Below, piece by piece: positions 41,114 to 50,529 of a DNA stretch of 64,000 nt (position 1 is the stretch's first letter; each line of letters opens with the position of its first letter). Under the pieces are notes generated by a model. That model was not told where the DNA came from. It saw only the letters and a program-made list of their open reading frames with translations, and did no database searches. Source of the DNA: Myxococcales bacterium. GTDB taxonomy: Bacteria; Myxococcota_A; UBA9160; SZUA-336. The translations under genes and the position numbers were made by a program. The stretch lies in assembly GCA_013215565.1 (NCBI GenBank), contig JABSQV010000016.1:38390-102389 (forward strand), written 5' to 3'.

Positions 41114-42412
41114 TCAGAACCCCTGCAGCGCCTCGCGCAGGGTGTCGCAGATCTGGTCGACGTGCTCGCGTTCGGCCACGAGCGCGGGTGCGAGGATTAC
41201 GGTGTCGGCCGTCACGCGGACGACGAGTCCCCCCGCAAAGAGCCGCCGAAGGGCCGCCGTTCCACGCGCACCCGGCCGATCCCCGGGTGCGAGATCGATC
41301 CCGGCAAGCAGCCCGTAGCCGCGGATGTCCTCGATGACGGGAAGGTCCCGAAGTCCGAAGACGCGCTCCTGGAAATAGGGCGCCAGTTCGGCCGCACGCT
41401 CGAAAATCCCTTCTTCTCGGTAGATGCGCTGGGTGGCGAGGCCGGCGGCACAGGCGAGCGGATGCGCTGAATAGGTGTAGCCGTGAAAGAACTCGATCGC
41501 GTCATCGGCCGCGGCGTTGGTGATCTCGTCGTAGATCCCGTTTCTGACCGCGACACCCCCCATCGGCACCGCCCCGTTGGTGAGCGCCTTGGCGACCGTC
41601 ATCATGTCGGGCAGTACCCCGAAGCTCTGCGCTGCAAAGGCCTTGCCGGTGCGTCCGAAGCCCGTGATGACCTCGTCGAACACGAGCAGGATCCCATGCC
41701 GGTCGCAGATCTCGCGCAGGCGTTCCAGGTAGCCCACCGGCGGCACCAACGCCCCGGTCGATCCCGCGATCGGTTCGACGACGCAGGCGGCAATGCTGTC
41801 GCCGCCGTAGGTATCCACCAGGCGCTGAAGGTCCAGGGCCAGCTCCGAGCCGTGCGCGCCGCAGCCCGGTTGGAACCGGTTTGCCTCGAGATGCGTGTGG
41901 CGCATATGGACGACGCCCGGTAGCCCCGGGCCGAAGTCCTCGCGGTTCCGGGGCATGCCGGAAAGCGAAACGCCGCCGAAGTTCACGCCGTGGTAGCTGC
42001 GTTCACGCGACACGAAGCGCTGCCGTTGCCCCTCTCCCCTGACGCGGTGGTAGAGCAGCGCAATCTTGAGGGCCGTATCCACGGCCTCGGACCCGGAGTT
42101 GACGAAGAAGAAACGGTCGAGATCCCCGGGCGTGATTTCGGCCAGCGCGGAAGCGAGTTCGAAGCCTCCGCGATGCGCGTAGCGGAAGGACGGCCCGAAG
42201 TCGAGTTCTCGGTACTGTGCCGTGATGGCGTCCAGGATCTCGCGTCGGCCGTGTCCGAGCGCGCAGCAGAAGAGTCCCGAACACGCATCGAGCAGACGCT
42301 CGCCGGCCTCGTTCCAGAAGTAGAGGCCTTCGGCGCGTGAGAGAACGAGCGGCTCCTTCTTGAAGCTTCGGTTCGGCGTAAAGGGCAGCCAGTAGTGCTC
42401 GAACTCCGCCAT
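41114..42412 (-). CDS. Omega-amino acid:pyruvate aminotransferase, probable taurine:pyruvate aminotransferase
   Basis: A 432-residue class III PLP enzyme. The start MAEFEHYWLPFTPNR at 42412 is the conserved start of beta-alanine:pyruvate transaminases; the frame stays open upstream with unrelated residues. Signatures are FFVNSGSEAVDTALKIA, VFDEVITGFGRTGKAFA and VAKALTNGAVPMGGV, the last carrying the PLP lysine. The family uses beta-alanine, hypotaurine and taurine. Being directly before xsc (28 nt), the substrate is most likely taurine, giving sulfoacetaldehyde and alanine. Alanine dehydrogenase, needed to recycle alanine, is not seen here. The specific substrate is inference. Confidence 0.86.
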   Translation of the reverse strand: MAEFEHYWLPFTPNRSFKKEPLVLSRAEGLYFWNEAGERLLDACSGLFCCALGHGRREILDAITAQYRELDFGPSFRYAHRGGFELASALAEITPGDLDRFFFVNSGSEAVDTALKIALLYHRVRGEGQRQRFVSRERSYHGVNFGGVSLSGMPRNREDFGPGLPGVVHMRHTHLEANRFQPGCGAHGSELALDLQRLVDTYGGDSIAACVVEPIAGSTGALVPPVGYLERLREICDRHGILLVFDEVITGFGRTGKAFAAQSFGVLPDMMTVAKALTNGAVPMGGVAVRNGIYDEITNAAADDAIEFFHGYTYSAHPLACAAGLATQRIYREEGIFERAAELAPYFQERVFGLRDLPVIEDIRGYGLLAGIDLAPGDRPGARGTAALRRLFAGGLVVRVTADTVILAPALVAEREHVDQICDTLREALQGF

Positions 42413-42582
42413 CCGTTTCGCTCCCACTCCGGCGCTCTTCCAGAATGCACCGGCCATCCGGGACCGCGGGCCGCCAGCTCTGGCGCCCGGGCCACCCGCT
42501 TCAGGCGTCCGCGGATCCACGCCGAAGGCTATCACGGATGATGTAGGAGCCGTGGCCCGCGCCACGGCCGCGGGCGGAAGCG

Positions 42583-43950
42583 CTAGTCGATGTGCTGGAT
42601 CGCGGCCCCTTCGAGTTCACGCATCACGGGGGCCAGCAGAATCTCGAGCCGCTGGAGCCGACGGTGAAACAGACGCACCCATTCGGCATCCCGCTCGGGG
42701 CCCGACGCGAGGACGGCCTGCTCCAGAGCCGCATCCGCATCGCCCCAGGTCGGCGGGCGTGACCCGAGCAGCGCGGCCGCCTCGTCCAAATCTCGGGCTT
42801 CGAGCGCGGGACCGAATCGCTCGGCCCGGCGCAGATACTCGGCCACTCGCGCCGCCACGTCGCGCTCGTAGCTGGAATAGCTGTCGGCTCTCTCCGGATC
42901 GGAAGGCGAGGCAGACGGCGTCAGCAGTTCTCGAAGCGCGTCGTGGGCGGTCGAGTGACGGGTCAGGCTGGGCCCGGGGTTCTCGACCGGATCGAGCGCC
43001 ACACCGAGCCGTTTTGCGATCACCTCGAGCGGAGCCCGAAGCCAGACCGAGTACCAGCCCAGGTACTGCGCCAGGTCGAGTCCGGGGGGCGGCGCCGCGA
43101 CCAGATGCGCGACCGCCAGCGGTGTGATCGCGCAGAAGCGCACCGTGTGAAAATCGATCGCATCGCGGTCGAGCGGTTCGCCCGAGAGTTCCTCGTACCT
43201 ACGAAAGGCGCGCGAGAGGTCTCCGAGAGGCTCACTCAGATCTCGGCTCACCATTCCGGCCAGATCCGCGAGCGGATCCCCGAGCGTCGCGAGTTCGAGA
43301 TCGATCACGGCCGTAACTCGCTCGCCCTCGTACAGGAACTGCCCCGAGTCGCTGCAGATCAGCGAAGCCCGCCTGCGGTTCTCGGGAACGTTACGCCGAA
43401 CCCACTGTACCAGGAACTCGAGCACCGGCTCCGGGCGAAGCTTGCGCTTCCGATATGTTCGTTCCCAGACGGGAAAGTCCGAGAGGGCAAGTTCCCGCGC
43501 GTCGGCGGGCGGCGCGAACCCGAGCGGCGCGAGCGCAGCCGCGTCGATCCGGTGCATGCGCGCGAGGATTGCCACGTAGTCATCGAGCACGGCCTCGCGT
43601 ACGGCGTCACTCTCGGCGGTCGCGAGATCCGCCCGCCCGGGGCAGCGTTCCATCACGATGCCGCGCGGGGACGGACAGAAACCGTAGACGTGCGGCACAG
43701 GGATCTCGTGCGCCTCGAGGAATTTCAGCACCCGAAGTTCGCGCTCGAGCGAGTAGACCCCGGCTTCGGCCTCCCCCCGGTCTCCCCGGAAGTACAGGGG
43801 CAGTCGCCCGGTGTCGCGCTCCAGGTCGATGAACCAGGCGGGCCGCCAGCGTGGCTGGCGCTCGGCGTGCACCACCTTGCCACCCAGTTCGGCCTCGATC
43901 CAGGCGAAGGCCCGCTGCCAGCTTTCCGATACCGCCGATCCCTGGCTCAT
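42583..43950 (-). CDS. Phosphotransferase-family (APH-like) protein with altered catalytic loop
   Basis: A 455-residue protein of the aminoglycoside-phosphotransferase fold, of the type often found with acyl-CoA dehydrogenases. Start ATG 43950 follows GAGGAGAG. The first lobe has ERELRVLKFLEAHEIPVPHVYGFCPSPRGIVMERCPG. The catalytic loop should read HxDxxxxN, but here it is LICSDSGQFLYEGERVTAVIDLELATLGDP: the histidine is Cys, the loop is two residues short, and the asparagine is Gln, while both aspartates remain. Activity is therefore uncertain. It lies 170 nt before the taurine operon on the same strand. Confidence 0.78.
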   Translation of the reverse strand: MSQGSAVSESWQRAFAWIEAELGGKVVHAERQPRWRPAWFIDLERDTGRLPLYFRGDRGEAEAGVYSLERELRVLKFLEAHEIPVPHVYGFCPSPRGIVMERCPGRADLATAESDAVREAVLDDYVAILARMHRIDAAALAPLGFAPPADARELALSDFPVWERTYRKRKLRPEPVLEFLVQWVRRNVPENRRRASLICSDSGQFLYEGERVTAVIDLELATLGDPLADLAGMVSRDLSEPLGDLSRAFRRYEELSGEPLDRDAIDFHTVRFCAITPLAVAHLVAAPPPGLDLAQYLGWYSVWLRAPLEVIAKRLGVALDPVENPGPSLTRHSTAHDALRELLTPSASPSDPERADSYSSYERDVAARVAEYLRRAERFGPALEARDLDEAAALLGSRPPTWGDADAALEQAVLASGPERDAEWVRLFHRRLQRLEILLAPVMRELEGAAIQHID

Positions 43951-44073
43951 CTCTCCTCGCACAACTCGATCTCCGGAGAGGAACATGCTCCGGGGTGTCC
44001 TGCAAGGCGGTCCCGCAAGCGATTCCCAGGAACCGGAGAACAGGGACTCGTCCCCCGGCCGCCGAAGCCACGC

Positions 44074-44104
44074 TTGACCCGGCAGCCGCGAAGCGTCTTA
44101 TGCT
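44074..44104 (+). promoter_or_regulatory. Promoter-like TTGACC-N19-TATGCT before the GH2 gene
   Basis: TTGACC at 44074-44079 and TATGCT at 44099-44104, 19 nt apart, about 55 nt before the ATG at 44159. Same spacing and hexamers as upstream of four other genes in the window. Confidence 0.5.
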
Positions 44105-44158
44105 CTGGTGCAAACCCGGTCCCACAGGCCAACAACAGACCCAGAGTTCGGAGTGCGC

Positions 44159-46156
44159 ATGACGCGAGCCCAGAACCCGCCCAGTCCGCAGGACGATGCA
44201 CGAGACAACGCGCGAGACCGTGCCGGTGCCCCAACGCCGGCCGGAGCGATGGAGGTCGAAGGCAAGACGATTCAGGAATTGCTCGGGGGCCGGCGCGAGC
44301 CGGATCCTCCACTCGCGCCGCTGATCGGGAACGTACAGCGCCGCGTGCGCCTGGACCTGGGCGGGACCTGGCGCCTGCTGGTAGACCCCCTCGACCGCGG
44401 AGAGCGGAGCGTCTTCGGGGGCGGGGGCATCGGGAGTGACCACGCCCCCGCGTCACCCGGCGAGGTGGTCGAGCACGACTTCGCGGACGGCTACGAACTC
44501 AAGGTCCCAGGCGATTGGAACACGCAACATCCCGAACTGCGCTGGTACCGGGGCGTCTGTTGGTACCGACGCGAGTTCGAGTTCATCCCGCCAGAGGGCG
44601 GCCGTCTGTTTCTCTACTTTGGCGGAGCCAACCACTACGCGCGGATCTGGCTGAATGGAAAGCTCGTCGCCGCACACCGGGGCGGTTTCACGCCCTTCAA
44701 CGTCGAGGTCACCGATCGGCTGGCCGCGGGCAGGAACGTGATCGTCGCCAAGGTCAACAGCCTGACGCGCGACGAGGACATCCCCACGGAACGGAACGAC
44801 TGGCTGAACTACGGGGGCCTAACGCGCGAGGTACTGCTGGTCGAGGTCCCCGGGACCTTCGTGCGGAACTGCCACATCCAACTCGCCAGAAGTTCGCAGC
44901 GTCGCGTCGAGGGCTGGATCGACGTCGATGGCGCCGCGAGCGGCACGCCCGTGAGCATCGAGATTCCGGACGCGGGACTGCGGTTCGAGACCGAGACCGA
45001 TGGCGCCGGTCGCGCGCCAGTCGGATTCGAGGCGGAACTGGATCTCTGGACGCCTGAGAGCCCGACGCTCTACCGGGTGAGCGTTCAGGTGAGCGATGAC
45101 CAGTTCGAGGAAGAAATCGGCTTTCGCTGTATCGAAACCCGCGGCCAGGAGATCCTGCTAAACGGGGAGCCGATCTTTCTGCGCGGCATCGCCATGCACG
45201 AAGAATCAGTGCGGCATCCCGGACGCGCCTACGGCCCCGAGGACGCGGCCGCTGCCGTCTCTCTGATCAAGGAACTGAACTGCAACTTCGTGCGCCTCGC
45301 GCACTATCCGCACAACGAGTACATGGTACGCGCCGCGGAGCGGAGCGGTCTGATCATCTGGTCGGAAATTCCCGTCTACCACGATATCGCCTTCGACAAT
45401 CCGGAGACCCTGGCCAGCGCCAAGCAACAACTCAACGAAATGATCGAACGCGATCGAAACCGCGCGGCGATCGCCTTCTGGAGCATCGGAAACGAAACCA
45501 TGCCGTCCGATACACGCAACCACTTCATGCGGGAACTCGCCGCCGAGGTTCGCAGCGCCGATCCGACGCGCCTCGTCACCGCTGCCCTGCTCTCGATCGA
45601 AGGCATGCGGGGCGCGGCCGCCTACGTCGGGGCCCGACTGGGTGGCAACTCGCCTGAACCGGTGCGGACCGTGATCTCGGATCCGCTCGGGGAGTTCGTG
45701 GACGTGATCGGATACAACCAGTATCTGGGCTGGTACGCACCGACCTTTCTCTCACGGGGCCTGGGCGCACCCGAGGCGCAGGTGCGCGAGGCGGTGCTGG
45801 CATCCGTCGACGAATTCGGGCTCGAGACCGCATTCCAGAAACCCGTGATCGTGAGCGAGACGGGAGGCGCGGCCAAGCATGGCGTTCACGGCGGGCGGCT
45901 CGATGCCTGGACCGAAGAACTGCAGGCCGCGATCTACGAGACCGAGGTCGGAGCCCTGATCGACCGCAAGGGCTCACCGGTGCGGGGGCTTTCCCCCTGG
46001 ATCCTGAAGGACTTCCGCTCGCCGATGCGGCTCAACTCTCGGATGCAGAGCTACTGGAACCGCAAGGGCATCGTGTCACCCGAGGGCGAACGCAAGCAGG
46101 CCTTTTTCGTGCTGCAGCGCCGCTACGCCGAGCACGCGGAGCGCACCGGCCGCTGA
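44159..46156 (+). CDS. Glycoside hydrolase family 2 (beta-glucuronidase/galactosidase-like)
   Basis: A 665-residue exo-glycosidase. The sugar-binding jelly roll spans about residues 60-220 (LKVPGDWNTQHPELRWYRGVCWYRREFEF), then an immunoglobulin-like domain, then the TIM barrel. The acid/base is Glu446 in SIGNE and the nucleophile Glu567 in VSETGG. The start at 44159 has GGAG before it; the first ~30 residues are low-complexity and a start at 44249 (MEVEGK) is possible. No signal peptide, so the enzyme is probably cytoplasmic. A sulfotransferase gene is convergent downstream. Substrate is not determinable. Confidence 0.87.
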   Translation: MTRAQNPPSPQDDARDNARDRAGAPTPAGAMEVEGKTIQELLGGRREPDPPLAPLIGNVQRRVRLDLGGTWRLLVDPLDRGERSVFGGGGIGSDHAPASPGEVVEHDFADGYELKVPGDWNTQHPELRWYRGVCWYRREFEFIPPEGGRLFLYFGGANHYARIWLNGKLVAAHRGGFTPFNVEVTDRLAAGRNVIVAKVNSLTRDEDIPTERNDWLNYGGLTREVLLVEVPGTFVRNCHIQLARSSQRRVEGWIDVDGAASGTPVSIEIPDAGLRFETETDGAGRAPVGFEAELDLWTPESPTLYRVSVQVSDDQFEEEIGFRCIETRGQEILLNGEPIFLRGIAMHEESVRHPGRAYGPEDAAAAVSLIKELNCNFVRLAHYPHNEYMVRAAERSGLIIWSEIPVYHDIAFDNPETLASAKQQLNEMIERDRNRAAIAFWSIGNETMPSDTRNHFMRELAAEVRSADPTRLVTAALLSIEGMRGAAAYVGARLGGNSPEPVRTVISDPLGEFVDVIGYNQYLGWYAPTFLSRGLGAPEAQVREAVLASVDEFGLETAFQKPVIVSETGGAAKHGVHGGRLDAWTEELQAAIYETEVGALIDRKGSPVRGLSPWILKDFRSPMRLNSRMQSYWNRKGIVSPEGERKQAFFVLQRRYAEHAERTGR

Positions 46157-46439
46157 GACGGAGAAAACGACGCAGCGAAGCTCTGAGCGTGGCAGGAGGA
46201 GCGACTCGTAGCTCGTCCGGGGCCGATTCCGTGAGTGCCGGAAGCGCGACCTTGAACCCGGAGACCCGGCAGCGTTCGACGATCGCCGGAATCCCGGTCA
46301 TGCGGTTGCAGCGCTCTCGTTCGCGGCCTCGGGCACGTGCCCGAACACGTGACTCCACTCGGGCGTCCGGGCCTCGGGCTCGCGCTGGCTCCGGCGCTCG
46401 GGGTCGTCTGCGTCGGCAGCCTGCAGGCCGAGGGGCCGA

Positions 46440-47042
46440 CTAAGACCGGACCGCTCGCTCCAGGGAACTCCGCTGGCGGTAGAGCGCAGGCTCGACCGCG
46501 GCCACCATGCGTGCCGCGTCGAGTTCGCGTCCGAGGAAGCGAACGACGGCATCGGCTCCCGCGCGCGGAGACGCGACGAGTGCGGGGTAGTCCAGCTCGA
46601 GCACGCGGAAATTTCGTTGGGCGCCAATCCAGTTCTTGACCCGCGCGCACTCGCGCTCGAAGCTCGCAGCGAGCGCGGCGTCATGATCGCCGGAGAGATC
46701 ACGGCCCTTGCGTTCGAGCATCGCGCGCTGCGATGCGAGAACCTCGTCGATCGGGCGCCGCATGAGCAGAATCTGGTAAGGCAGTCCGAGAGGAAGATTC
46801 GAAAGCAGCGGCCAGAGGACCTTGACGCACCTGCCCCGGGCCGCCTCGATCCAGTCGCAACCGCGTTGAAGCTCCTTTACGGGTTCGTACTCGAAGTATC
46901 CGCGAGGGTTGTCGACATCGGGAACCCGGACGCCATCGGTCAGGAGCGGCAGGCCCCCTGCATCGAGGAGTTGCATCATGAGCGAGGTCCCGGACCGCGG
47001 CAGGCCCGAGACGACGGTGACAGGCAGCGGGGTTCCGCTCAT
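46440..47042 (-). CDS. Sulfotransferase-domain protein
   Basis: A 200-residue PAPS-dependent sulfotransferase-fold protein. The 5'-phosphosulfate-binding loop is VVSGLPRSGTSLMMQLL, and the 3'-phosphate-binding region is LLMRRPIDEVLASQRAML. The protein is short for the family (usually about 250-300 residues), because little follows FRVLELDYPALVASPRAGADAVVRFLG; the core is intact. The 283 nt between this gene and the GH2 gene hold no recognisable feature. It is divergent from the P450 gene. Acceptor unknown. Confidence 0.82.
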   Translation of the reverse strand: MSGTPLPVTVVSGLPRSGTSLMMQLLDAGGLPLLTDGVRVPDVDNPRGYFEYEPVKELQRGCDWIEAARGRCVKVLWPLLSNLPLGLPYQILLMRRPIDEVLASQRAMLERKGRDLSGDHDAALAASFERECARVKNWIGAQRNFRVLELDYPALVASPRAGADAVVRFLGRELDAARMVAAVEPALYRQRSSLERAVRS

Positions 47043-47205
47043 GCTCGCGCCCTCCGTCCGGAACCATCAGCAAGCAGAAACTCGGGTGCTCGCATCCAGG
47101 GCAGTACACCTCTCTGCGCCTCGTGCGTCAACGTTCGAGCCGGCCCCGAAGCCCGACCGGGACCTGCGTGCGCTATCCTGCCGGGGCTCAGAAGGAGTCT
47201 GGCCC

Positions 47206-48471
47206 ATGTCCATGCACTTCGACCCGTTCTCGCCCGACTGGCGCGAGGATCCCTACCCGGTCTATCGCCGACTGCGCGACGAGGCGCCCGTCCACTACAG
47301 CGCCGAGCGCGAGATCTACTCGGTCACGCGTTACGACGACGTGATGCAGGTACTGAAGACGCCCGAGGTCTTCTCATCTCGGGCGATGTTCACGATGTTG
47401 ATGTCGGGCGGGAGTGACAAGCTGCCGCCGGTCTCGCTGAAGATGATTCGCTTCCTGGCTACGATGGGCTGGAAGACGCGCATGAATCCATTCGAGTTCC
47501 AGACCGCCCGAAACCTGATCGCCGAGGATGGAACGAGCCACGCGCAACTCCGGGCGATCGTGAATCGCGGCTTCACCCCGAAGCGCATCGAGTCCTGGGA
47601 CAAACGTGCGCGCGAGATCGTGGATTCCTGCATCGCACCGCTTCGGGACGGCGAGCCTTTCGATCTGGTCAGCCAGCTCGCGGTACCGCTGCCCGTCACC
47701 ATCATCGCCGAGATGCTGGGCCTTCCGGCCGAGCGGAACGCAGACTTCAAGCGCTGGTCCGAGATGATCATAGACTTCAGTTCCGGTCCAGGGCGCGACG
47801 ATCCGTTCTCGAAGAAGTACAGGGACGGCTTCGTCGAGATGATGAACTGCTTGAAGCAACTCACGAAGCAGAGTCGAATGACACCAGCAGACGATCTTCT
47901 CAGCATCATCGTCGCGGAGCAGGAAGGAGAAGCCGGACTCTCCATCCGGGAGGTCATCCAGTTCGTCATGCTTCTCATGGCGGCCGGGAACGAGACCACA
48001 ACCAACCTGATCGGCAACCTCGTCAGCGCGCTGCTCGATCACCCGGAGCAGGCCGAGAAGGTCGCGAGGGACCCGAGCCTGGTGCCGGCCCTGGTCGAGG
48101 AAGGCCTGCGTTACGACACGCCGGTACAAGTGGTGTTCCGAACTGCGACGCGCGACACGGAACTGCGAGGTACGCGCATTCCCGCCGGGAGCTTCGTGGC
48201 GGCCTATCTGGGCTCCGCCAACCGCGACGAGCGGCGCTTCGAGGCACCGGACCGGCTCGACGTAATGCGCAAGGCGCAGCTCTTCCCGAGCTTCGGATTC
48301 GGCAAGCACTTCTGCCTGGGCGCCTCGCTCGCACGACTCGAAGCCCGGGTCGCGCTCGAAGGCATACTCCCCACTTTCCCCGGATTGGTTCGGACCGGGG
48401 GACCCGTTTCGTACGTAGACTCTTTCTTCGTCCGCGGTCCGCAGCGCCTCGAGTTGAAGCTCGCCGCCTGA
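47206..48471 (+). CDS. Cytochrome P450
   Basis: A 421-residue soluble bacterial P450. The I-helix reads LLMAAGNETTTN, the K-helix ExxR is EEGLRYDTP, and the heme-thiolate loop is FGFGKHFCLGASLAR with the ligand Cys370. The ATG at 47206 follows AAGGAG. The general appearance resembles CYP families of lipid-degrading actinobacteria and proteobacteria that hydroxylate terpenes, steroids or fatty acids; substrate is inference. The only ferredoxin-like partner seen in the window is at 550-741. Confidence 0.93.
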   Translation: MSMHFDPFSPDWREDPYPVYRRLRDEAPVHYSAEREIYSVTRYDDVMQVLKTPEVFSSRAMFTMLMSGGSDKLPPVSLKMIRFLATMGWKTRMNPFEFQTARNLIAEDGTSHAQLRAIVNRGFTPKRIESWDKRAREIVDSCIAPLRDGEPFDLVSQLAVPLPVTIIAEMLGLPAERNADFKRWSEMIIDFSSGPGRDDPFSKKYRDGFVEMMNCLKQLTKQSRMTPADDLLSIIVAEQEGEAGLSIREVIQFVMLLMAAGNETTTNLIGNLVSALLDHPEQAEKVARDPSLVPALVEEGLRYDTPVQVVFRTATRDTELRGTRIPAGSFVAAYLGSANRDERRFEAPDRLDVMRKAQLFPSFGFGKHFCLGASLARLEARVALEGILPTFPGLVRTGGPVSYVDSFFVRGPQRLELKLAA

Positions 48472-48491
48472 GCAAGCTCCGCAGCCGGGCC

Positions 48492-48522
48492 TTGACTGCG
48501 AGGTTCGTGTCGGGCCTATTGC
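48492..48522 (+). promoter_or_regulatory. Promoter-like TTGACT-N19-TATTGC before the DUF3604 gene
   Basis: TTGACT at 48492-48497 and TATTGC at 48517-48522, 19 nt apart. A strong AGGAGG (48531-48536) and the ATG at 48542 follow directly, giving a short leader. Confidence 0.5.
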
Positions 48523-48541
48523 GCTCCTAGAGGAGGTCCCG

Positions 48542-50494
48542 ATGCGCGCCCGATCCGCAGGAATCATCGCCTGTCTGAGTCTCGCGCCAGCCGCACTGGC
48601 ATCGGTCGCCGGGTACACGGCGGAGAGCGAACGGCCATACACCGTGACCGAAGAGCGCGAGGAGTGCGAATCCTTCGACCCGCTGCGCCGACCCTTCTTC
48701 GGTGATACGCACGTCCACACCGCCTACTCGTTCGACGCGAGCACACAGGACACACGTGCTACGCCGCGAGACGCGTACCGCTTCGCGCGTGGGGAGCCAC
48801 TCGGGATCCAGCCCTACGCGGAGGACGGCACTCCGTCGCGTACCGTGCGGCTAGACCGGCCGCTCGACTTCGTCGCGGTCTCCGACCACGCGGAGTTGCT
48901 CGGCGAGGTCAACCTCTGCACGACGCCGGGCACGCTCAGGTACTGGCACCCGGTCTGCTTCACCCACCGGAACTTCCCGCGGCTCGGGATGATGCTGATC
49001 GCGTACACCGGGACGATCCTCAAGTCGCGCTGGGACACTCTCTGCGGAGACGATGGCGAAGCCTGCGAGGCCGGCTCACTGGAATTCTGGCAGGAGATCC
49101 AGGATGCGGCCGAAGAGGCCTACGATCGGAGCTCCCGCTGCAGCTTCACGAGCTTCGTCGGCTACGAGTGGACGGCCAGCGTCGGCCCCGGAAAGAACCT
49201 GCACCGCAACGTGATCTTTCGCAACGAGAAGGTCCCGCACCTACCCGTGAACTGGATCGATACCCCGAGCGCCTTCGACCTGTGGCAAAGCCTGCAGGCG
49301 AAGTGTCTGGACGGCCTGCCGGGCTGTGACGTGCTGACGATTCCGCACAACTCGAACCTGAGCGGCGGGCTGATATTCGAAACCGCAAGGATCTCGGACG
49401 CAGAGGTGCCGGGCCCGATCGATACCGAAGAGGCCCGGCTTCGGAGCCGCTGGGAACCCCTGGTCGAGATCATGCAGCACAAGGGCTCGTCCGAGTGCGA
49501 CCTGCGCGCGGGCTGGAGCAACGACGAGAGTTGCGGGTTCGAGAAGCTGCCCTACGACAACTTCGGGGGAAAGAACTCATTTCTCGTAGAACGCCAACTT
49601 CCGAGTGAGTCCAATTTCGTGCGCTACGCGCTGAAACAGGGACTGCTCCAGCAGCGAGAACTCGGCGCGAACGCGTTCCGGTACGGAATCATCGCCAGCA
49701 CCGACACGCACATCGCGGCGCCGGGCCTGACCAAGGAGCAGGACCATCCCGGCCACGGTGGCGCCGGACTCGCGGCTAACGAGATCGCGACAGAGGGCCT
49801 TCCCGATGACATCGAGTTTGGACCTGGCGGCCTGGCGGTGCTCTGGGCGGAAGAGAATACGCGAGATGCACTGTTCGCGGCCATGCAGAGGCGGGAGGCC
49901 TACGGCACCAGCGGCACCCGCCCGATCGTGCGCTTCTTCGGCGGTTGGAACTATCCCGAGAACCTGTGTGAGGATCCCGGCTTCGTCGCAAAGGGGTATG
50001 CGGACGGCGTCCCGATGGGGGGCGAACTCGGGCCGGGCGACCCCGCGAACCGTATGCGCGCCCCCCGTTTCGCGGTCTGGGCGATGCAGGATCCGGGTAC
50101 CGCGAACGATGCAGGCGCCCCACTGGAACGGATCCAGATCATCAAGGGCTGGCTCGACGGCGACGAGGCCCACGAGCGCGTGATCGACGTCGCGGGAGGG
50201 AAGAACGACGCCGGCGTCGATCTGGCGACCTGCGAACGGCACGGGAGCGGGGCCTCGAACTTGTGTACGGTCTGGGTCGATCCGGACTTCGACCCCACGG
50301 TCCCGAGTTTCTACTACGCGCGCGTACTCGAGAACCCGTCCTGCCGCTGGAGCCAGTATGCGTGCAACGCGGCCGGAGTGGACTGCCGGAACCCGGACTC
50401 GGTCCCGGAGCCGCTCGCGGTCTGCTGCTCGAGCGAGTACCCGGCGACCATCCAGGAGCGCGCCTGGACTTCGCCCATCTGGTACACGCCCTGA
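48542..50494 (+). CDS. Secreted DUF3604 protein
   Basis: A 650-residue protein with a signal peptide (MRARSAGIIACLSLAPAALA) and the DUF3604 domain throughout. The PHP-like metal motif FFGDTHVHTAYSFDAS starts the domain; further conserved pieces are VAVSDHAELLGEV, FVGYEWTA, NLHRNVIFRN, IPHNSNLSGG and GIIASTDTH. The fold suggests a metal-dependent phosphoesterase-like activity, but no function is established for the family. Many cysteines fit a periplasmic or exported protein with disulfides. It follows the P450 by 70 nt and has its own promoter-like element. Confidence 0.88.
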   Translation: MRARSAGIIACLSLAPAALASVAGYTAESERPYTVTEEREECESFDPLRRPFFGDTHVHTAYSFDASTQDTRATPRDAYRFARGEPLGIQPYAEDGTPSRTVRLDRPLDFVAVSDHAELLGEVNLCTTPGTLRYWHPVCFTHRNFPRLGMMLIAYTGTILKSRWDTLCGDDGEACEAGSLEFWQEIQDAAEEAYDRSSRCSFTSFVGYEWTASVGPGKNLHRNVIFRNEKVPHLPVNWIDTPSAFDLWQSLQAKCLDGLPGCDVLTIPHNSNLSGGLIFETARISDAEVPGPIDTEEARLRSRWEPLVEIMQHKGSSECDLRAGWSNDESCGFEKLPYDNFGGKNSFLVERQLPSESNFVRYALKQGLLQQRELGANAFRYGIIASTDTHIAAPGLTKEQDHPGHGGAGLAANEIATEGLPDDIEFGPGGLAVLWAEENTRDALFAAMQRREAYGTSGTRPIVRFFGGWNYPENLCEDPGFVAKGYADGVPMGGELGPGDPANRMRAPRFAVWAMQDPGTANDAGAPLERIQIIKGWLDGDEAHERVIDVAGGKNDAGVDLATCERHGSGASNLCTVWVDPDFDPTVPSFYYARVLENPSCRWSQYACNAAGVDCRNPDSVPEPLAVCCSSEYPATIQERAWTSPIWYTP

Positions 50495-50529
50495 TCAAGC
50501 GGCCCGGTCCCGAAGGGATTGGCCCGGCG

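Noticed and set aside
39526..41337. 603-codon plus-strand open frame opposite xsc
   Set aside because: No recognisable domain, high Arg/His/Asp content, and the opposite strand encodes clear Xsc.
46298..46702. Possible frameshifted continuation of the sulfotransferase
   Set aside because: The frame beyond the stop is low-complexity and shows no sulfotransferase similarity; the short protein already holds both PAPS loops.
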